DNA of 15,860 bases, taken from positions 1-15,860 of the forward strand of contig MVAQ01000336.1 of NCBI GenBank assembly GCA_014825775.1, written 5' to 3'. The stretch is from Krasilnikovozyma curviuscula (Eukaryota; Basidiomycota; Tremellomycetes; Cystofilobasidiales; Mrakiaceae). The notes beneath the pieces are model-generated. The model saw only the letters and a program-made list of their open reading frames with translations, made no database searches and was not told the origin of the DNA. Positions 1 to 7,970 of this stretch are shown piece by piece (position 1 is the stretch's first letter; every line of letters starts with the position of its first letter). The position numbers were made by a program, and so were the translations under genes.

Positions 1-1245
1 GCGCAATGCCTCAAGTACAACGGAAAACTTTGGAGTGTCATATGCGGCTTTAAAGTCAAGGAAGATGAAGACTTTCTTGTTATTCCCCCGTGATGCCCAA
101 TCAATAGATATCAGGTTTGACACGCAAGAGAACCCCTTGCGGAATCCTGCCTGCCCAAAGTTAAGCTTTGTCGCAGACTGAGTCGTGTCGGTTAAATAAG
201 GTATCAACAACGACTCAAACAGACGGCGGAACATCGGAACAAGTGAGATGGGCCTAGTGGTAGATGCTGTCGGAGTACCCTCTCGCTCCTTCGGTATCAA
301 AGTGACGAGAGAGTGTCCCCATCGTTGCGGAAAGTACTGTGACCCCCCACAAAGACGGAAGAACCTGGCAAGATGCGCAACAAACAATGAATCAACTGAT
401 GTCGCAAGAGTGGACAAGATACGACAATGAAGTCCATCATGACCTGGGGATCGGTCGCGAGGGTATGCACGAATGCAAGACCAGACATCCTTATTGCTAA
501 GAGATGCCAATGGCGCTCCTTCTGAACTGTCAAACAACACCTGTGAGTCATCGAATGGTGTTGTCTCGTCGTCCTTTCCCCAAATAGAGCCCCAGTACTC
601 TACTACTTCTTGTGATGCCGTGAGATTACTGTCTCGTGTCGCAATGATAGGCCGAGAGGTCCCCCTCTGAGCTTTCTTCCAAAGGCGCTGAGCAGATAAC
701 GGATCCACTCGCTCGGAAAGTTCAACTCTAACTCTGTCTCCGTTTTGGCGCTCCAGTTTTGGAACATAATATCCCACTGATTCCTCAGCAATGTACATTA
801 GAGATTCCAAAAAGACCGAATCAACTCTATCAATGATTGATTTGAGTTCCAAGCGATGTATACAAGTTCGAACCCTCTCCTCAGCCTGAGAAAGTTCAGC
901 AACGACGATGGGGCAGATGAGACGATACATGTCAACCAAGGTTGCGCAAACTAGTGAATCATCTAACATCCCAACACGAAGTCGCCGGGTCGATGTAGCA
1001 AAGTTATCCTCCCCCTTGTTGACCTCGAGAGAAGTCGCAAAGGTGAAAGAGAACCCTGGATGGTCTGTCTTAAATGGTAACGCAAGAGCTTTCAATGCAG
1101 ACCCCAAATCACAACTCAAAAGTGATGTATCGACCCAAACTTGATCGAGACGACACGGACCAGGATAAGGCACCATCTCCAAGGTCTTCAGTGTCGCCCA
1201 CGTAGATTTTGTTTTCTTCCAACCGTCGAGAAGGACATTCAGCAT
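1..1245 (-). mobile_element. Non-LTR (LINE) retrotransposon ORF: APE endonuclease tail plus reverse transcriptase, cut by the window edge
   Basis: The minus strand is open for 415 codons from an ATG at 1245 to base 1; the upstream in-frame stop is at 1273-1275. Residues 31-37 (CRLDQVW) and 60-64 (TDHPG) match the C-terminal R-(I/L)-D...SDH part of APE-type endonucleases. A linker follows. Residues 309-335 (W...SLVTLIPKE...RPISL) and 365-373 (QAGFRKGFS) are the usual early reverse transcriptase blocks of LINEs. FLDFKAAYD at 395-403 is motif A, with metal-binding Asp397. The FADD-type motif C would lie beyond the left edge. The N-terminal half of the endonuclease is absent, so this copy appears 5'-truncated, as is common for target-primed insertion. 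There is no internal stop or frameshift, so the copy is young or preserved. The family match is by motif only. Confidence 0.9.
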
Positions 1246-1276
1246 TTGTGTGATGATCAGCTGCTGTGTCAGTTAT

Positions 1277-1422
1277 AGACAGGCTGTCTCTAGCCGGAGT
1301 CGAACTCCTCTGTTGTGTAAGATAGAGACAGGCTGTCTTTAGCCAGATTCGAAATCATCTATTGTGAGATAGAGAGAGGTTGTCTTCAGCCAGATTCAAA
1401 TTCAAAATCATCTGTTTATCAG
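1277..1422. repeat. Three degenerate tandem units of about 48 bp at the LINE 5' end
   Basis: Units begin at 1277, 1326 and 1373 (periods 49 and 47). Each starts with AGACAGGCTGTCT or a variant, followed by TAGCCAGATTCGAA-like sequence and a CATCT-TGTT tail. The head AGACAG-G-CTGTCT is itself an inverted repeat. The block lies directly upstream of the truncated retrotransposon frame, so it is either flanking sequence or a remnant of the element's 5' end. A related copy is seen at 10031. Confidence 0.75.
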
Positions 1423-1441
1423 AGGCATCTTTACTGTCTGG

Positions 1442-1854
1442 TCAACGTGTAAAAGTCGACCCGAACTTTCCCGTCAAATCGCTTCGACAGGGATCATCCG
1501 CGTCACAGTTTGCCAGCGCTTTCAGCTGACGGTATCTACTCTCCTGGAGGTGCAATTGCAGGAGCTGGTGACGGTGAAAAAAGATAGAGCGAATTTCAGG
1601 GAACGTGCCGTGGCAAGCGATTTGGAACGCCATAGGCGCCCTTGAAAAGTTTCATCACTTCTTCCAACTTCTTTCTTGAGGTGTTTCAAGAAAAGGAAGT
1701 GATATGTGAGCATTTGGCGTAAGATCAGCCGTGGGCAATTTCGCAGCGTGCCAGATGATGATCGTCTTCAGATAGCTATCTGAGCTCAATTCTAAACGAG
1801 AAGAAACCATTCATGTATATCGAACATGAGATTCAGAGGAAAGTCCTCCATCCA
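1442..1854. other. Stretch without an assignable gene
   Basis: Short frames exist on both strands. On the plus strand, about 1430-1649 reads as a leucine/glutamate/arginine-rich frame (…LEVQLQELVTVKKDRANF…) that looks like a coiled-coil scrap, but it has no clear start and ends at a TGA at 1647-1649. A perfect 12-bp palindrome, AGATAGCTATCT, lies at about 1771-1782. No gene is claimed. Confidence 0.4.
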
Positions 1855-2055
1855 TTATTGGCAGTCTTTTAGAGGTGTGATGCGCAAAGCGAGCACTTCT
1901 GACAACTCGGGCGTGTATTCTGATTCTGATTTCTGCTTTTTAACCTTTACCAAATCCCCAGTCTGGTCCCCATCCTTGCATCTATGAAAAATTCCTGAGA
2001 CTGCATGTTCCAGGAGCAAGGCGTCATGCTGTGTGCTTGAGCTTTTTTTTGGCAT
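1855..2055 (-). CDS. Small hypothetical protein, 66 aa
   Basis: This is an ATG-initiated minus-strand frame of 66 codons that ends at a TAA. The product is unrecognised. It begins MPKKSSSTQHDALLLEH and carries a basic cluster KVKKQKSESE near residue 38, so it is hydrophilic with no membrane segment or signal peptide. The leading lysines come from a T8 run on the plus strand. It partly abuts the transporter relic on the opposite strand, which weakens both calls. It may be chance open frame or an exon of a decayed gene. Confidence 0.2.
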   Translation of the reverse strand: MPKKSSSTQHDALLLEHAVSGIFHRCKDGDQTGDLVKVKKQKSESEYTPELSEVLALRITPLKDCQ

Positions 2056-2271
2056 GAGCTCGGTCCTGACTTGTGCGGCGAGTTAGGAAGAGGAAAAACA
2101 CGGCTACTAGATATTCTCTACGAGATTTCGCTCCCTTTCACTGATGGGCATCAAATTTGGTCCCCTCGTGGTTCAACCATGAAAGAGGTAGGTTTCGAGC
2201 GCAGAGTACGGCAGTCAGGGTTATTGCTGACGGAAGTCCATGATATCATCACCAAGCCATGCAGACCGTGA
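2041..2271 (+). pseudogene. Relic of a PDR-type ABC transporter nucleotide-binding domain (Walker A region)
   Basis: The plus frame 2041-2271 contains GELGRGKTRLLDIL, which fits the Walker A P-loop G-x4-G-K-T followed by the LLD-x-L typical of fungal PDR/ABCG transporters. About 35 residues on comes VGFERRVRQSGLLLTEVHDI, placed where this family has its F-x-R-x-x-G-Y-V-x-Q-x-D-x-H Q-loop segment. There is no ATG, the frame stops on both sides, and no signature motif, Walker B or transmembrane part was found nearby, so it would be a short decayed fragment. The resemblance was recognised by eye and one P-loop can arise by chance. A profile search would decide. Confidence 0.4.
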
Positions 2272-2665
2272 TCGGCCTTTGACTTTTCGGTTGCAATTCT
2301 TGCAGCTTCACTGAATCATTTGAATGCAATTCAATAGACCGTCGTCATACGTACACGCAACTTCTCGGGTTAATTACTAAAAGATGCCGGCCAAATGACA
2401 TCATATTCACTTCAAAATGACTTCATGCGTGAAAATTTCAATCTAAAAGTCGCGTAGTCCGCTGGTCCACCTCAATTTGATTGTTTAACTCTGCCAACAA
2501 CCGGCGTCATTCTGAATTTTTCCGCACATGCGCCGCTTTGGGGGCGGCGTTGACAAGCAAATGATGAAAAGGTTGCTTTCTAGAGGGTCTGCTAGTCTGG
2601 TCCATTCACACTACGGAGAACTAAAAGCAAACTATGACGACCTTACTCCATGGCTGAGAAGAACG
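2272..2665. other. Intergenic, upstream of the secreted-protein gene
   Basis: No coding frame is supported. The interval is AT-rich with short direct and inverted motifs (CTTCAAAATGACTTCATG near 2410) and presumably holds the upstream control region of the gene starting at 2758. No specific factor site can be assigned. Confidence 0.4.
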
Positions 2666-2671
2666 TATAAA
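2666..2671 (+). promoter_or_regulatory. TATA box of the secreted-protein gene
   Basis: The sequence TATAAA lies 87-92 bases upstream of the ATG at 2758 and is followed by a pyrimidine-rich leader (…CTCATCTCCACCTCCAGA). That spacing leaves room for a short 5' untranslated region. Confidence 0.65.
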
Positions 2672-2757
2672 GGCACCCTACCTTGCACTTTTACCTAGGT
2701 TCTCACACAACATCTTCTCTTGACAAAATTAAACCACCTCTCATCTCCACCTCCAGA

Positions 2758-3293
2758 ATGCTCTTCAAGGCCGCTCAAATCATCGCCGTCGGCGCTTGCA
2801 TTGCCTCAACATCAACATTTGCTGCGCCAATCAAACCCAACAACGCACGCGAAAACGACGTGCGGGCTATAGACGTGGACCTTGGTGGTGCTGGCGTCAA
2901 TATAAAGAGGACTTTGACCGACACCGTCAGTGACGTCGCTTCTGGAGTTGCTGGAGGAATCGTCAATGAGCTTCCGGTGAACGCTGCTGTGTCTGCTGCC
3001 GATGGCACCACCGAAGTCGACCTTTCGTCGTCTCTGCTCCCTGGAACTGAGGTGGACGTGTCTGGTGTCAGTGTACTTTCTGCCTTTGGCACCCTTTCAA
3101 TGACTCATCGACCTTTCACCCTTAAATAGCCCTCGATTTCGGGTCTCGATCTCTCGTCCCTCAGGAGAGCGCTGGATGTTCTAAATGCTCGAGTAAGCAC
3201 GATCACTTGACCTTATATCGAACTTGTTCTCACCTCCTTCCCCATACGCAGGCTGTGAACGTGGACCTTGGTGGTTCTGGCGTTTCATTGTAG
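2758..3293 (+). CDS. Small secreted protein with two VDLGGxGV repeats; possible Kex2-processed peptide precursor
   Basis: Exon 1 starts at ATG 2758 with a signal peptide, MLFKAAQIIAVGACIASTSTFA, likely cut before APIKP. Intron 1 most likely runs from GTCAGT at 3067 (or GTACTT at 3073) to the TAG at 3127-3129. Exon 2 is 3130-3192. Intron 2 is 3193-3251 (59 nt, GTAAGC...CGCAG). Exon 3 is 3252-3293 and ends VDLGGSGVSL-stop. The mature chain contains AIDVDLGGAGVNI followed by KR and, at the very C-terminus, AVNVDLGGSGVSL. Both are 13 residues and both are preceded by Arg. An RR lies between them. Basic-residue-bounded near-repeats after a signal peptide are the hallmark of fungal Kex2-processed repeat proteins. 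If intron 1 is retained, translation stops at 3129 (124 aa). The function is unknown. No cysteine-rich effector or hydrophobin pattern is present. Confidence 0.7.
2873..3285 (+). repeat. Direct repeat of about 25 bp inside the secreted-protein gene
   Basis: ACGTGGACCTTGGTGGT-CTGGCGT occurs at about 2873-2898 (exon 1) and about 3259-3284 (exon 3), differing at one base across the core. It encodes the VDLGGxGV core and indicates an internal duplication. Confidence 0.8.
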
Positions 3294-3299
3294 GTTTGG

Positions 3300-4440
3300 A
3301 AAGAAATGGAATTGTCAAGAAACATAGATTACAAAAACGGTTACTCGTTATTATTAATTCTTAATGAAGTACTAGTTGCATTCATATTTGGCGGAGACTT
3401 GCCTCACTTCGCTTCTCCCTTAGATGCTAATTTGCAAGTTTAGTAAGTGTTTGCACGTCAAATTGTCCAGATTCCTGCTCACCCGTAGCCGATCAGCCCC
3501 ATGCAATGTGTGCGATCCAATTAATGTCAACGCGGTTCCACGAGGACTGGATTTTAAATCGAGAAAGCTTGTGTTATCATAAAGAGACTGTCTTCTGGTA
3601 CCTTCCCCACCATTACAAAAAGCAAAAAATGCCGCTTGGCGAATCTTCTTGCGGCAAATAGCGACTGGATCGGAAGATGCTCGATATGGGAAGGAAGCGC
3701 GACTGATCAGACTGAGCGGGAAGAGACACGTGTTGCACAAAGAGCCAGGCACATCAAGATGGGTAAGTTGCGGACAAGCCTTTCGTTCGAGCGCAGCTAG
3801 ATTTTACGTCACTCATCACTTGGTTGCAAGCAGTGGGCAATGGTGGAGCAATAAAACATGGTGGAGAAATAAGAACATGTCTGATCATTAACTCAGGTTT
3901 GGTCTCGTAAAATCTGTAAGAGTCGCTTTCAATGCTCTGTTCGTGTGAACCGTTCACTGATATGCTGTTTTGATTGTCATTACACCCATCAATTTATCAC
4001 GTCACGGACAAGCAGTGTAAGAGAGAAGCAGTTTGTTCGGTTGTCAGCCGTGAGCAATGCGACACGAGGCACTGAAATGATGATCGTCTTCCACCGTGGA
4101 CAGCTGATGGTCGAATCACACGAGAGGACAAATGGCGTCTCCAATCACACAGACGGGACGGACGAGAAGACTTGAAGTGACAAAATCTCCTTACTTGCCA
4201 CCGCAGTCTTACTAGGATTCCCGTTGGACCCATAGTTTATCTTGCAGACTACGAAGAAGTGAGACGATCATCTATGTAAATGGCGCGAGGTGCTTACACG
4301 CTGAAGTCCTGAAAAGGATGAGGCACGTGCTATCTGAGAGTTCGAATGGAGAATCCCCTTGACTCATCTTCCCGTGCTCCTTCTCACTAAAGCCACAGTA
4401 GAAGCCAGCTTATGCGTTTGAGCAACTTGATATCCTGTTG
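3300..4440. other. Long stretch without a convincing gene
   Basis: Open frames up to about 110 codons occur on both strands (for example 3420-3752 minus and 3649-3891 plus), but none has an ATG with a good context, recognisable domain or splice structure. A short imperfect tandem, ATGGTGGAGCAATAAAAC / ATGGTGGAGAAATAAGAAC, lies at 3840-3876. The degenerate repeat described at 4043 is in this interval. Confidence 0.4.
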
Positions 4441-4985
4441 TGCACATTGTCAAATGCGACCTTAAGTGCTCTGACGACCGATCTTTTGTCAAGGAAGAGA
4501 GGCCAGTCACCGCTTTCCTTCCGCCTTCACCCTACTTTACAGCTTGTCAATCGAACCATCGGAGTAGTTTTAGAGCACAATTGCAAACAAAAGACAGAGC
4601 AGAACTGCCACTCGCGTCTTGCGCGCCAATAGACAATTATAGTGGCAGAGCGCTGCTGGCTGTCATGGATTAAGGCTCAATCTCATGCAAGAAGTCCACG
4701 GGATTGGTGAAGGTTCGTGGGAGAAGAACAAGGTGGCGATGGTCTCGCGATAGTTCGACGGATGCAAGGAAAGGGAAATGTTTTCTACATATTGACTAGA
4801 CAAGGGATGTCATCATAACGAAACAAGTCTCTGTTTTATCTCTTGACTCTACTTGTATTACTCAAAGTCTCCCGTCATCACGAACTACACTCCACTTCTA
4901 CCTATCTCGCCGACACCACCATCGATCTCGCAACACTGCCGACGTGTCCCTTTCGAATCGACTTCAAAACTTGAAACTAATACTC
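4441..4985. other. Stretch with weak coding potential and a CT-rich leader
   Basis: A plus frame at 4440-4673 (77 codons) lacks an ATG. From about 4850 to 4993 the plus strand is CT- and AC-rich (…CTACCTATCTCGCCGACACCACC…), typical of a fungal promoter or 5' leader leading into the ATG at 4994. No further gene can be supported. Confidence 0.35.
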
Positions 4986-4993
4986 ATCTTCAA

Positions 4994-5089
4994 ATGAAGT
5001 ATCGCTTATTGGATTCTGTGAACAGGGAGGAGGCTATGCAGAATCAAAATATGGACGAGACTGAAGACCGCGTCGGATTGCTCAATTGA
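4994..5089 (+). CDS. Short hypothetical reading frame (31 aa), possibly the first exon of a longer gene
   Basis: ATG 4994 sits in a CAAATG context after a CT-rich fungal-type leader and opens MKYRLLDSVNREEAMQNQNM, followed by an acidic tail DETEDRVGLLN and a TGA. A GTGAGA donor-like sequence lies immediately after the stop at 5091. The next acceptor-like site, CCAATCCAG (ending about 5122), is followed by a frame reading TVAAKWYRMMGEGLQKDE. Joining the two by a weaker donor inside the first exon is possible but not resolved. The product is unrecognised. Confidence 0.3.
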   Translation: MKYRLLDSVNREEAMQNQNMDETEDRVGLLN

Positions 5090-5099
5090 CAGTGAGAAC

Positions 5100-5541
5100 A
5101 CACCTGAGCACCTACCAATCCAGGACTGTTGCAGCAAAGTGGTATCGAATGATGGGAGAGGGACTCCAGAAAGATGAGTAAGCTGGTCCTGGGAAGGAAG
5201 GATTGAATGGAACCTGAAAAAATGGGACGTCGGAAAACGAGGAAAGAATTGATCAGGTAAAGGGAGTGCATGCAAGTACTAATGGTTTCACGTGCCCCGT
5301 ACAAGATTCCACTTGCCATCGCAACACATCCAGAAATGGGGTTTTGAGGTTTGTACAAGAAGGCTCGAAGTCAGACAGGCGATTCCATTCTGGGACAACA
5401 GTACGCCGCTAAGCAGAAATCACCCTCTACCAATCTCCTTCTTAAGACTTCTTGCTCCACAGAGTGGAGAAAAATGATCATATATCACCGGTAGAGTTGC
5501 TCAGTAGCAAGGATCAAGCGAATAGTCAACAGAAATCTCGC
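5100..5541. other. Stretch without an assignable gene
   Basis: Apart from the possible exon TVAAKWYRMMGEGLQKDE near 5125-5176, nothing is convincing. Overlapping minus-strand frames (5006-5275, 5044-5358) are serine/leucine-rich and lack support. Confidence 0.3.
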
Positions 5542-5881
5542 ATGAGTAGTGATGGTTCCTCGTTTGGGATGAAGTTTATCAAGTCGCATCAACGAGTCTC
5601 TTCAAAACAATAGATAACTCTCAGGTTTTCAGGAATTGCCGGATTTTCTGAGTGTGAGGGTGTTGGAGAGGATTTCGTGCTTGCAAGATCGAAGACCGTC
5701 AGGTGAGAACGATAGTCAGACGCTCCCTTTCGTCCAGAAATCGCCCATTCTCCGCCCGAGAGTGACACTGCAAGCCGTCGCACACTTTTTGGACTATTAT
5801 AGTCCGCAAGTGAACATACTGAACGACAACAATCCTCATTCGCTTCACGACTCCGCCTGCCCACAATTTCCATCCTGGTGA
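5542..5881 (+). CDS. Candidate two-exon gene interrupted by one in-frame TAG
   Basis: ATG 5542 opens MSSDGSSFGMKFIKSHQRVSSKQ and meets TAG at 5611. The same frame then continues ITLRFSGIAGFSECEGVGED…SKTVR up to a GTGAGA donor at about 5702. Removing 58 nt to the acceptor GCCCGAG joins it, in phase, to VTLQAVAHFLDYYSPQVNIL…CPQFPSW ending at 5881. All three segments look protein-like, but no domain is recognised. The TAG means a pseudogene, an unseen intron, readthrough, or a false model. The opposite strand is also open (5589-5921, 110 codons from ATG 5921), so strand choice is uncertain. Confidence 0.25.
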
Positions 5882-5987
5882 ATTCAGGCCCTGCAGGCTC
5901 GGCTCTTTCTGAGGCCAACATCACTATCGTTTATGGAGTTGCCTTTGGCGAAACAAGTTTAGGGATCTATCTCTATCCTTCACCCCT

Positions 5988-6221
5988 CTAGCTTTCCCTA
6001 TGCTTTTCGGCTAATCTACGCAAAACCTCAAGCTGAAGGCAGTCGACCCGACTGACAGAAACATGCGGAACCGCATTTAAAACAGGCGTTCCAAATATTT
6101 CCACAAGCAGCAGAAACTTTCGACCTCGTTGCAGCCGTTTCTCCAGACCCCCCTCGCTCTGCGATCCTGTACATAAAGACGAAAATTCCTTCTCCTTCCG
6201 AAGGAGCGCGAAGAGCCGCAT
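5988..6221 (-). CDS. Hypothetical protein, 77 aa
   Basis: This is an ATG-initiated minus-strand frame from 6221 to a TAG at 5988-5990. It begins MRLFALLRKEKEFSSLC, and the second half (GRKFLLLVEIFGTPVLNAV…LQLEVLRRLAEKHRES) has the regular hydrophobic/charged spacing of a folded helical protein. There is no signal peptide or transmembrane segment and no recognised family. Two other minus frames overlap it with weaker composition. It could be the last exon of a longer gene. Confidence 0.35.
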   Translation of the reverse strand: MRLFALLRKEKEFSSLCTGSQSEGGLEKRLQRGRKFLLLVEIFGTPVLNAVPHVSVSRVDCLQLEVLRRLAEKHRES

Positions 6222-6945
6222 TTGCTCCCCTTTCTCGTCCCTTCACCCTCATCTGTCATCTCCTACATCATATCTGAGACCGATCTCTTTGTTGTGAACC
6301 ACCAGCAGCAACCGCACGCAACACAGACTGAGATAAGCAGAAGCATTTGTAGCCACGAGGGATGGGGAGAATTCACCGACGGGGCTTCGACAACCGATTT
6401 CGTCGACCAGATCGAGAAGGGGAGGCGGATGGATGAATGGAGGTCAGGGGTCGTTGGATCGCCTTGATGTCTGAAGAGAGAAGATGCGGTGGTGGAGGTG
6501 GACTGAGGACGATCATTTATATTCGTTGAGAAGCTTCAAGTGAGTATTCCCCCTTGCTCAAGTAATCCTACAGAAGATGATTGTGGCTTTGTTTCCCCCA
6601 TTTAGCAACCTCACCTCTCCTCACCTTCCAAATTTCGTTGGTCGCCTTGTTTATAAATTCATTTCCAATCTCGCCTCTGACTATTCCCAGTTTTTTTGGT
6701 GACTGGTTCACTCGCTCTTCTCACTCCCACTCCATTTCTTTCTTTGTTCGTTATCGTTGTACCTGAAACCTTAGAATTGATGTATTCACGGCGACTTAAA
6801 CTTAAAATATTCCAAAAGTGAGCTGTTTCGACTCGAGCCAGAGTGCATGGACGAAAGCTTCGACCACCATTTCTCGGTTCGAGTATTTCCCGGCCACCAA
6901 TGATCCTTCTCTCTGCTTCAGACCCATAAAGCTCAGTGATTATCA
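6222..6945. other. Mostly non-coding; weak frames on both strands
   Basis: The plus frame at 6222-6467 (81 codons, ending DEWRSGVVGSP) and the minus frame at 6659-6946 (reading ELYGSEAERRIIGGREILEP…) are open but lack ATG starts. The minus frame could be an exon after an acceptor, CTGAACGCAG, at about 6961. CT-rich segments at 6600-6770 suggest leader or intergenic sequence. Confidence 0.3.
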
Positions 6946-7206
6946 ATGGCGACCACGACTGCGTTCAGTCGGGTGAAGACAGGGGAGTGTGAGCGAGGGA
7001 GCGGCACGGAAAAGGAGAGGACGAGTGTTAACTGTCGAGAAGCTGCACGGGCCGAGCTGGGAGGTTCTGATCCTGTTTCTTTCTCTAATCCGTCATCTTT
7101 GTTTGGAATCAAGGACATTTCTTCACTTCAGGTTTGTTCATTAGATAAGAGCTGAGGATGGGTCGTTTGTCACCCGCAGCGACGGGGGCGAATGATCAAC
7201 CCTTGA
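6946..7206 (+). CDS. Candidate two-exon small gene, about 70 aa
   Basis: ATG 6946 in a TCAATGG context opens MATTTAFSRVKTGECERGSG and runs to CAG|GTTTGT at 7131/7132. A 48-nt intron to CACCCGCAG (7179) joins RRGRMINP-stop at 7206. The product is hydrophilic and unrecognised. The antisense strand is also open here (MSLIPNKDDGLEKETGSEPP from ATG 7118), so strand is not settled. If the intron is retained the frame closes at 7155 after 69 residues. Confidence 0.25.
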
Positions 7207-7260
7207 GACAAAAGATAACCATGCGAGACAAACACAGCCATGTGAGACAAAGACAACTGG
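7204..7260 (+). repeat. Three degenerate 18-20 bp tandem units
   Basis: Units TGAGACAAAAGATAACCA, TGCGAGACAAACACAGCCA and TGTGAGACAAAGACAACTGG follow one another, sharing TG(Y)GAGACAAA. They lie just downstream of the small candidate gene. Confidence 0.6.
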
Positions 7261-7344
7261 ATGGAGATCTCTCACACTCTTGGTACGCCAGCTTATAATC
7301 GTAGTTTCATGAGCAGAGGTATACTCAGTGATTCATCATAAAAA

Positions 7345-7680
7345 GTGGATACATCAGAGCACGTCGTCGAGTACGAAGCAGCAGCAACAACACATCCTGC
7401 TGTTCTTGTTCTCTCGTACTGGGAGAAAAAGGAGCCTTACTTTTCACCTTGCCGCTCTGGGGACCTTCGTTCCGTGTCAGCCCTTCGAGTTAGAACCTGT
7501 AAGAGATTGCACTTTTTTCGGTTTATAAAGGTGTATGCGTACAGCTCATCTCCAATCCAATGGTTATTGACGAGCTACTTCTCCTTGTGTTCCCAGGCTG
7601 CCTCATTGAATCAAGAAGACAGTTGGCCTACTCAAACAAAAACGGTGTCTGCTAGCTCAGCACCCCCCAGTCGAGATTGA
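7345..7680 (+). CDS. Candidate coding region without a resolved start, up to 111 codons
   Basis: The plus frame reads VDTSEHVVEYEAAATTHPAV…YWEKKEPYFSPCRSGDLRSV and ends AASLNQEDSWPTQTKT…APPSRD at 7680. It begins with GTG, not ATG. A strong donor, GTAAGA, lies at about 7500, and a good acceptor, TTGTGTTCCCAG, precedes AASLNQ. A second possible donor, AAG|GTGTAT, gives a 66-nt intron that keeps the frame. An overlapping plus frame (…STKQQQQHILLFLFSRTGRK…PFELEP) ends exactly at GTAAGA in phase with AASLNQ and is an alternative first exon. The product is unrecognised. Confidence 0.25.
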   Translation: MDTSEHVVEYEAAATTHPAVLVLSYWEKKEPYFSPCRSGDLRSVSALRVRTCKRLHFFRFIKVYAYSSSPIQWLLTSYFSLCSQAASLNQEDSWPTQTKTVSASSAPPSRD

Positions 7681-7789
7681 TCTGCTTCGCATAAGATCGA
7701 GATATATACTCTTCCTCCCAAACCATCGTTGAAGATACCGTTCACTTCAGTCTCTCCAAGCCAGACGCGAAGGACGAACGACAGGCAAA

Positions 7790-7970
7790 ATGTGCCTGGT
7801 CACAACTGCATCTGCAGGACCTGCAGGTATAACATACGTATATCATACAGTTTTGATTTGTAGTATATCAGGTGAGCTTGTAGCTGTGTTCTTCCATCAC
7901 TGCTTTAGGTCCGACGGAACGAAATCATTGCCTTCTTAACCTAATCATGACGTCAAATCCTCAGGCTTAG
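7790..7970 (+). CDS. Possible short two-exon gene (32 aa)
   Basis: ATG 7790 follows a TATATA sequence near 7704 and a pyrimidine-rich leader. MCLVTTASAGPAG is interrupted after GCAG by GTATAAC (7827). The TTTAG at 7908 restores PTERNHCLLNLIMTSNPQA-stop at 7970. Inside the 82-nt intron, TTTGTAG|TATATCAG|GTGAGC could mark an 8-nt micro-exon. The product is unrecognised. Very short frames like this are often spurious. Confidence 0.2.

Larger units (their letters stand above)
1725..4094 (+). repeat. Dispersed degenerate repeat pair (about 1725-1770 and 4043-4094)
   Basis: Both sites read TCAGCCGTG(G/A)GCAAT, then a variable dozen or so bases, then ATGATGATCGTCTTC (15 identical bases). The two copies are in the same orientation about 2.3 kb apart and bracket the transporter relic and the secreted-protein gene. 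Coordinates span both copies. The nature of the repeat is unknown; it may be ends of an old element or an ancient duplication. Confidence 0.55.

Noticed and set aside
297..551. Minus-strand 84-codon frame and plus-strand frames at 248-670 and 908-1144
   Set aside because: Shadows of the continuous 415-codon retrotransposon frame.
1277..1320. tRNA B-box-like GGAGTTCGACTCC on the minus strand in the tandem array, suggesting a tRNA or tRNA-derived SINE
   Set aside because: No T-arm stem pairs correctly, no acceptor stem or anticodon arm was found, and the other two units have lost the match.
2775..3092. Minus-strand frame of 105 codons over the secreted-protein gene
   Set aside because: Antisense shadow: the plus strand has TATA box, signal peptide, introns and internal repeats.
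3649..3891. Plus frame ending HHLVASSGQWWSNKTWWRNK as a gene
   Set aside because: No ATG, no domain; the Trp/Asn-rich end comes from a short imperfect tandem repeat.
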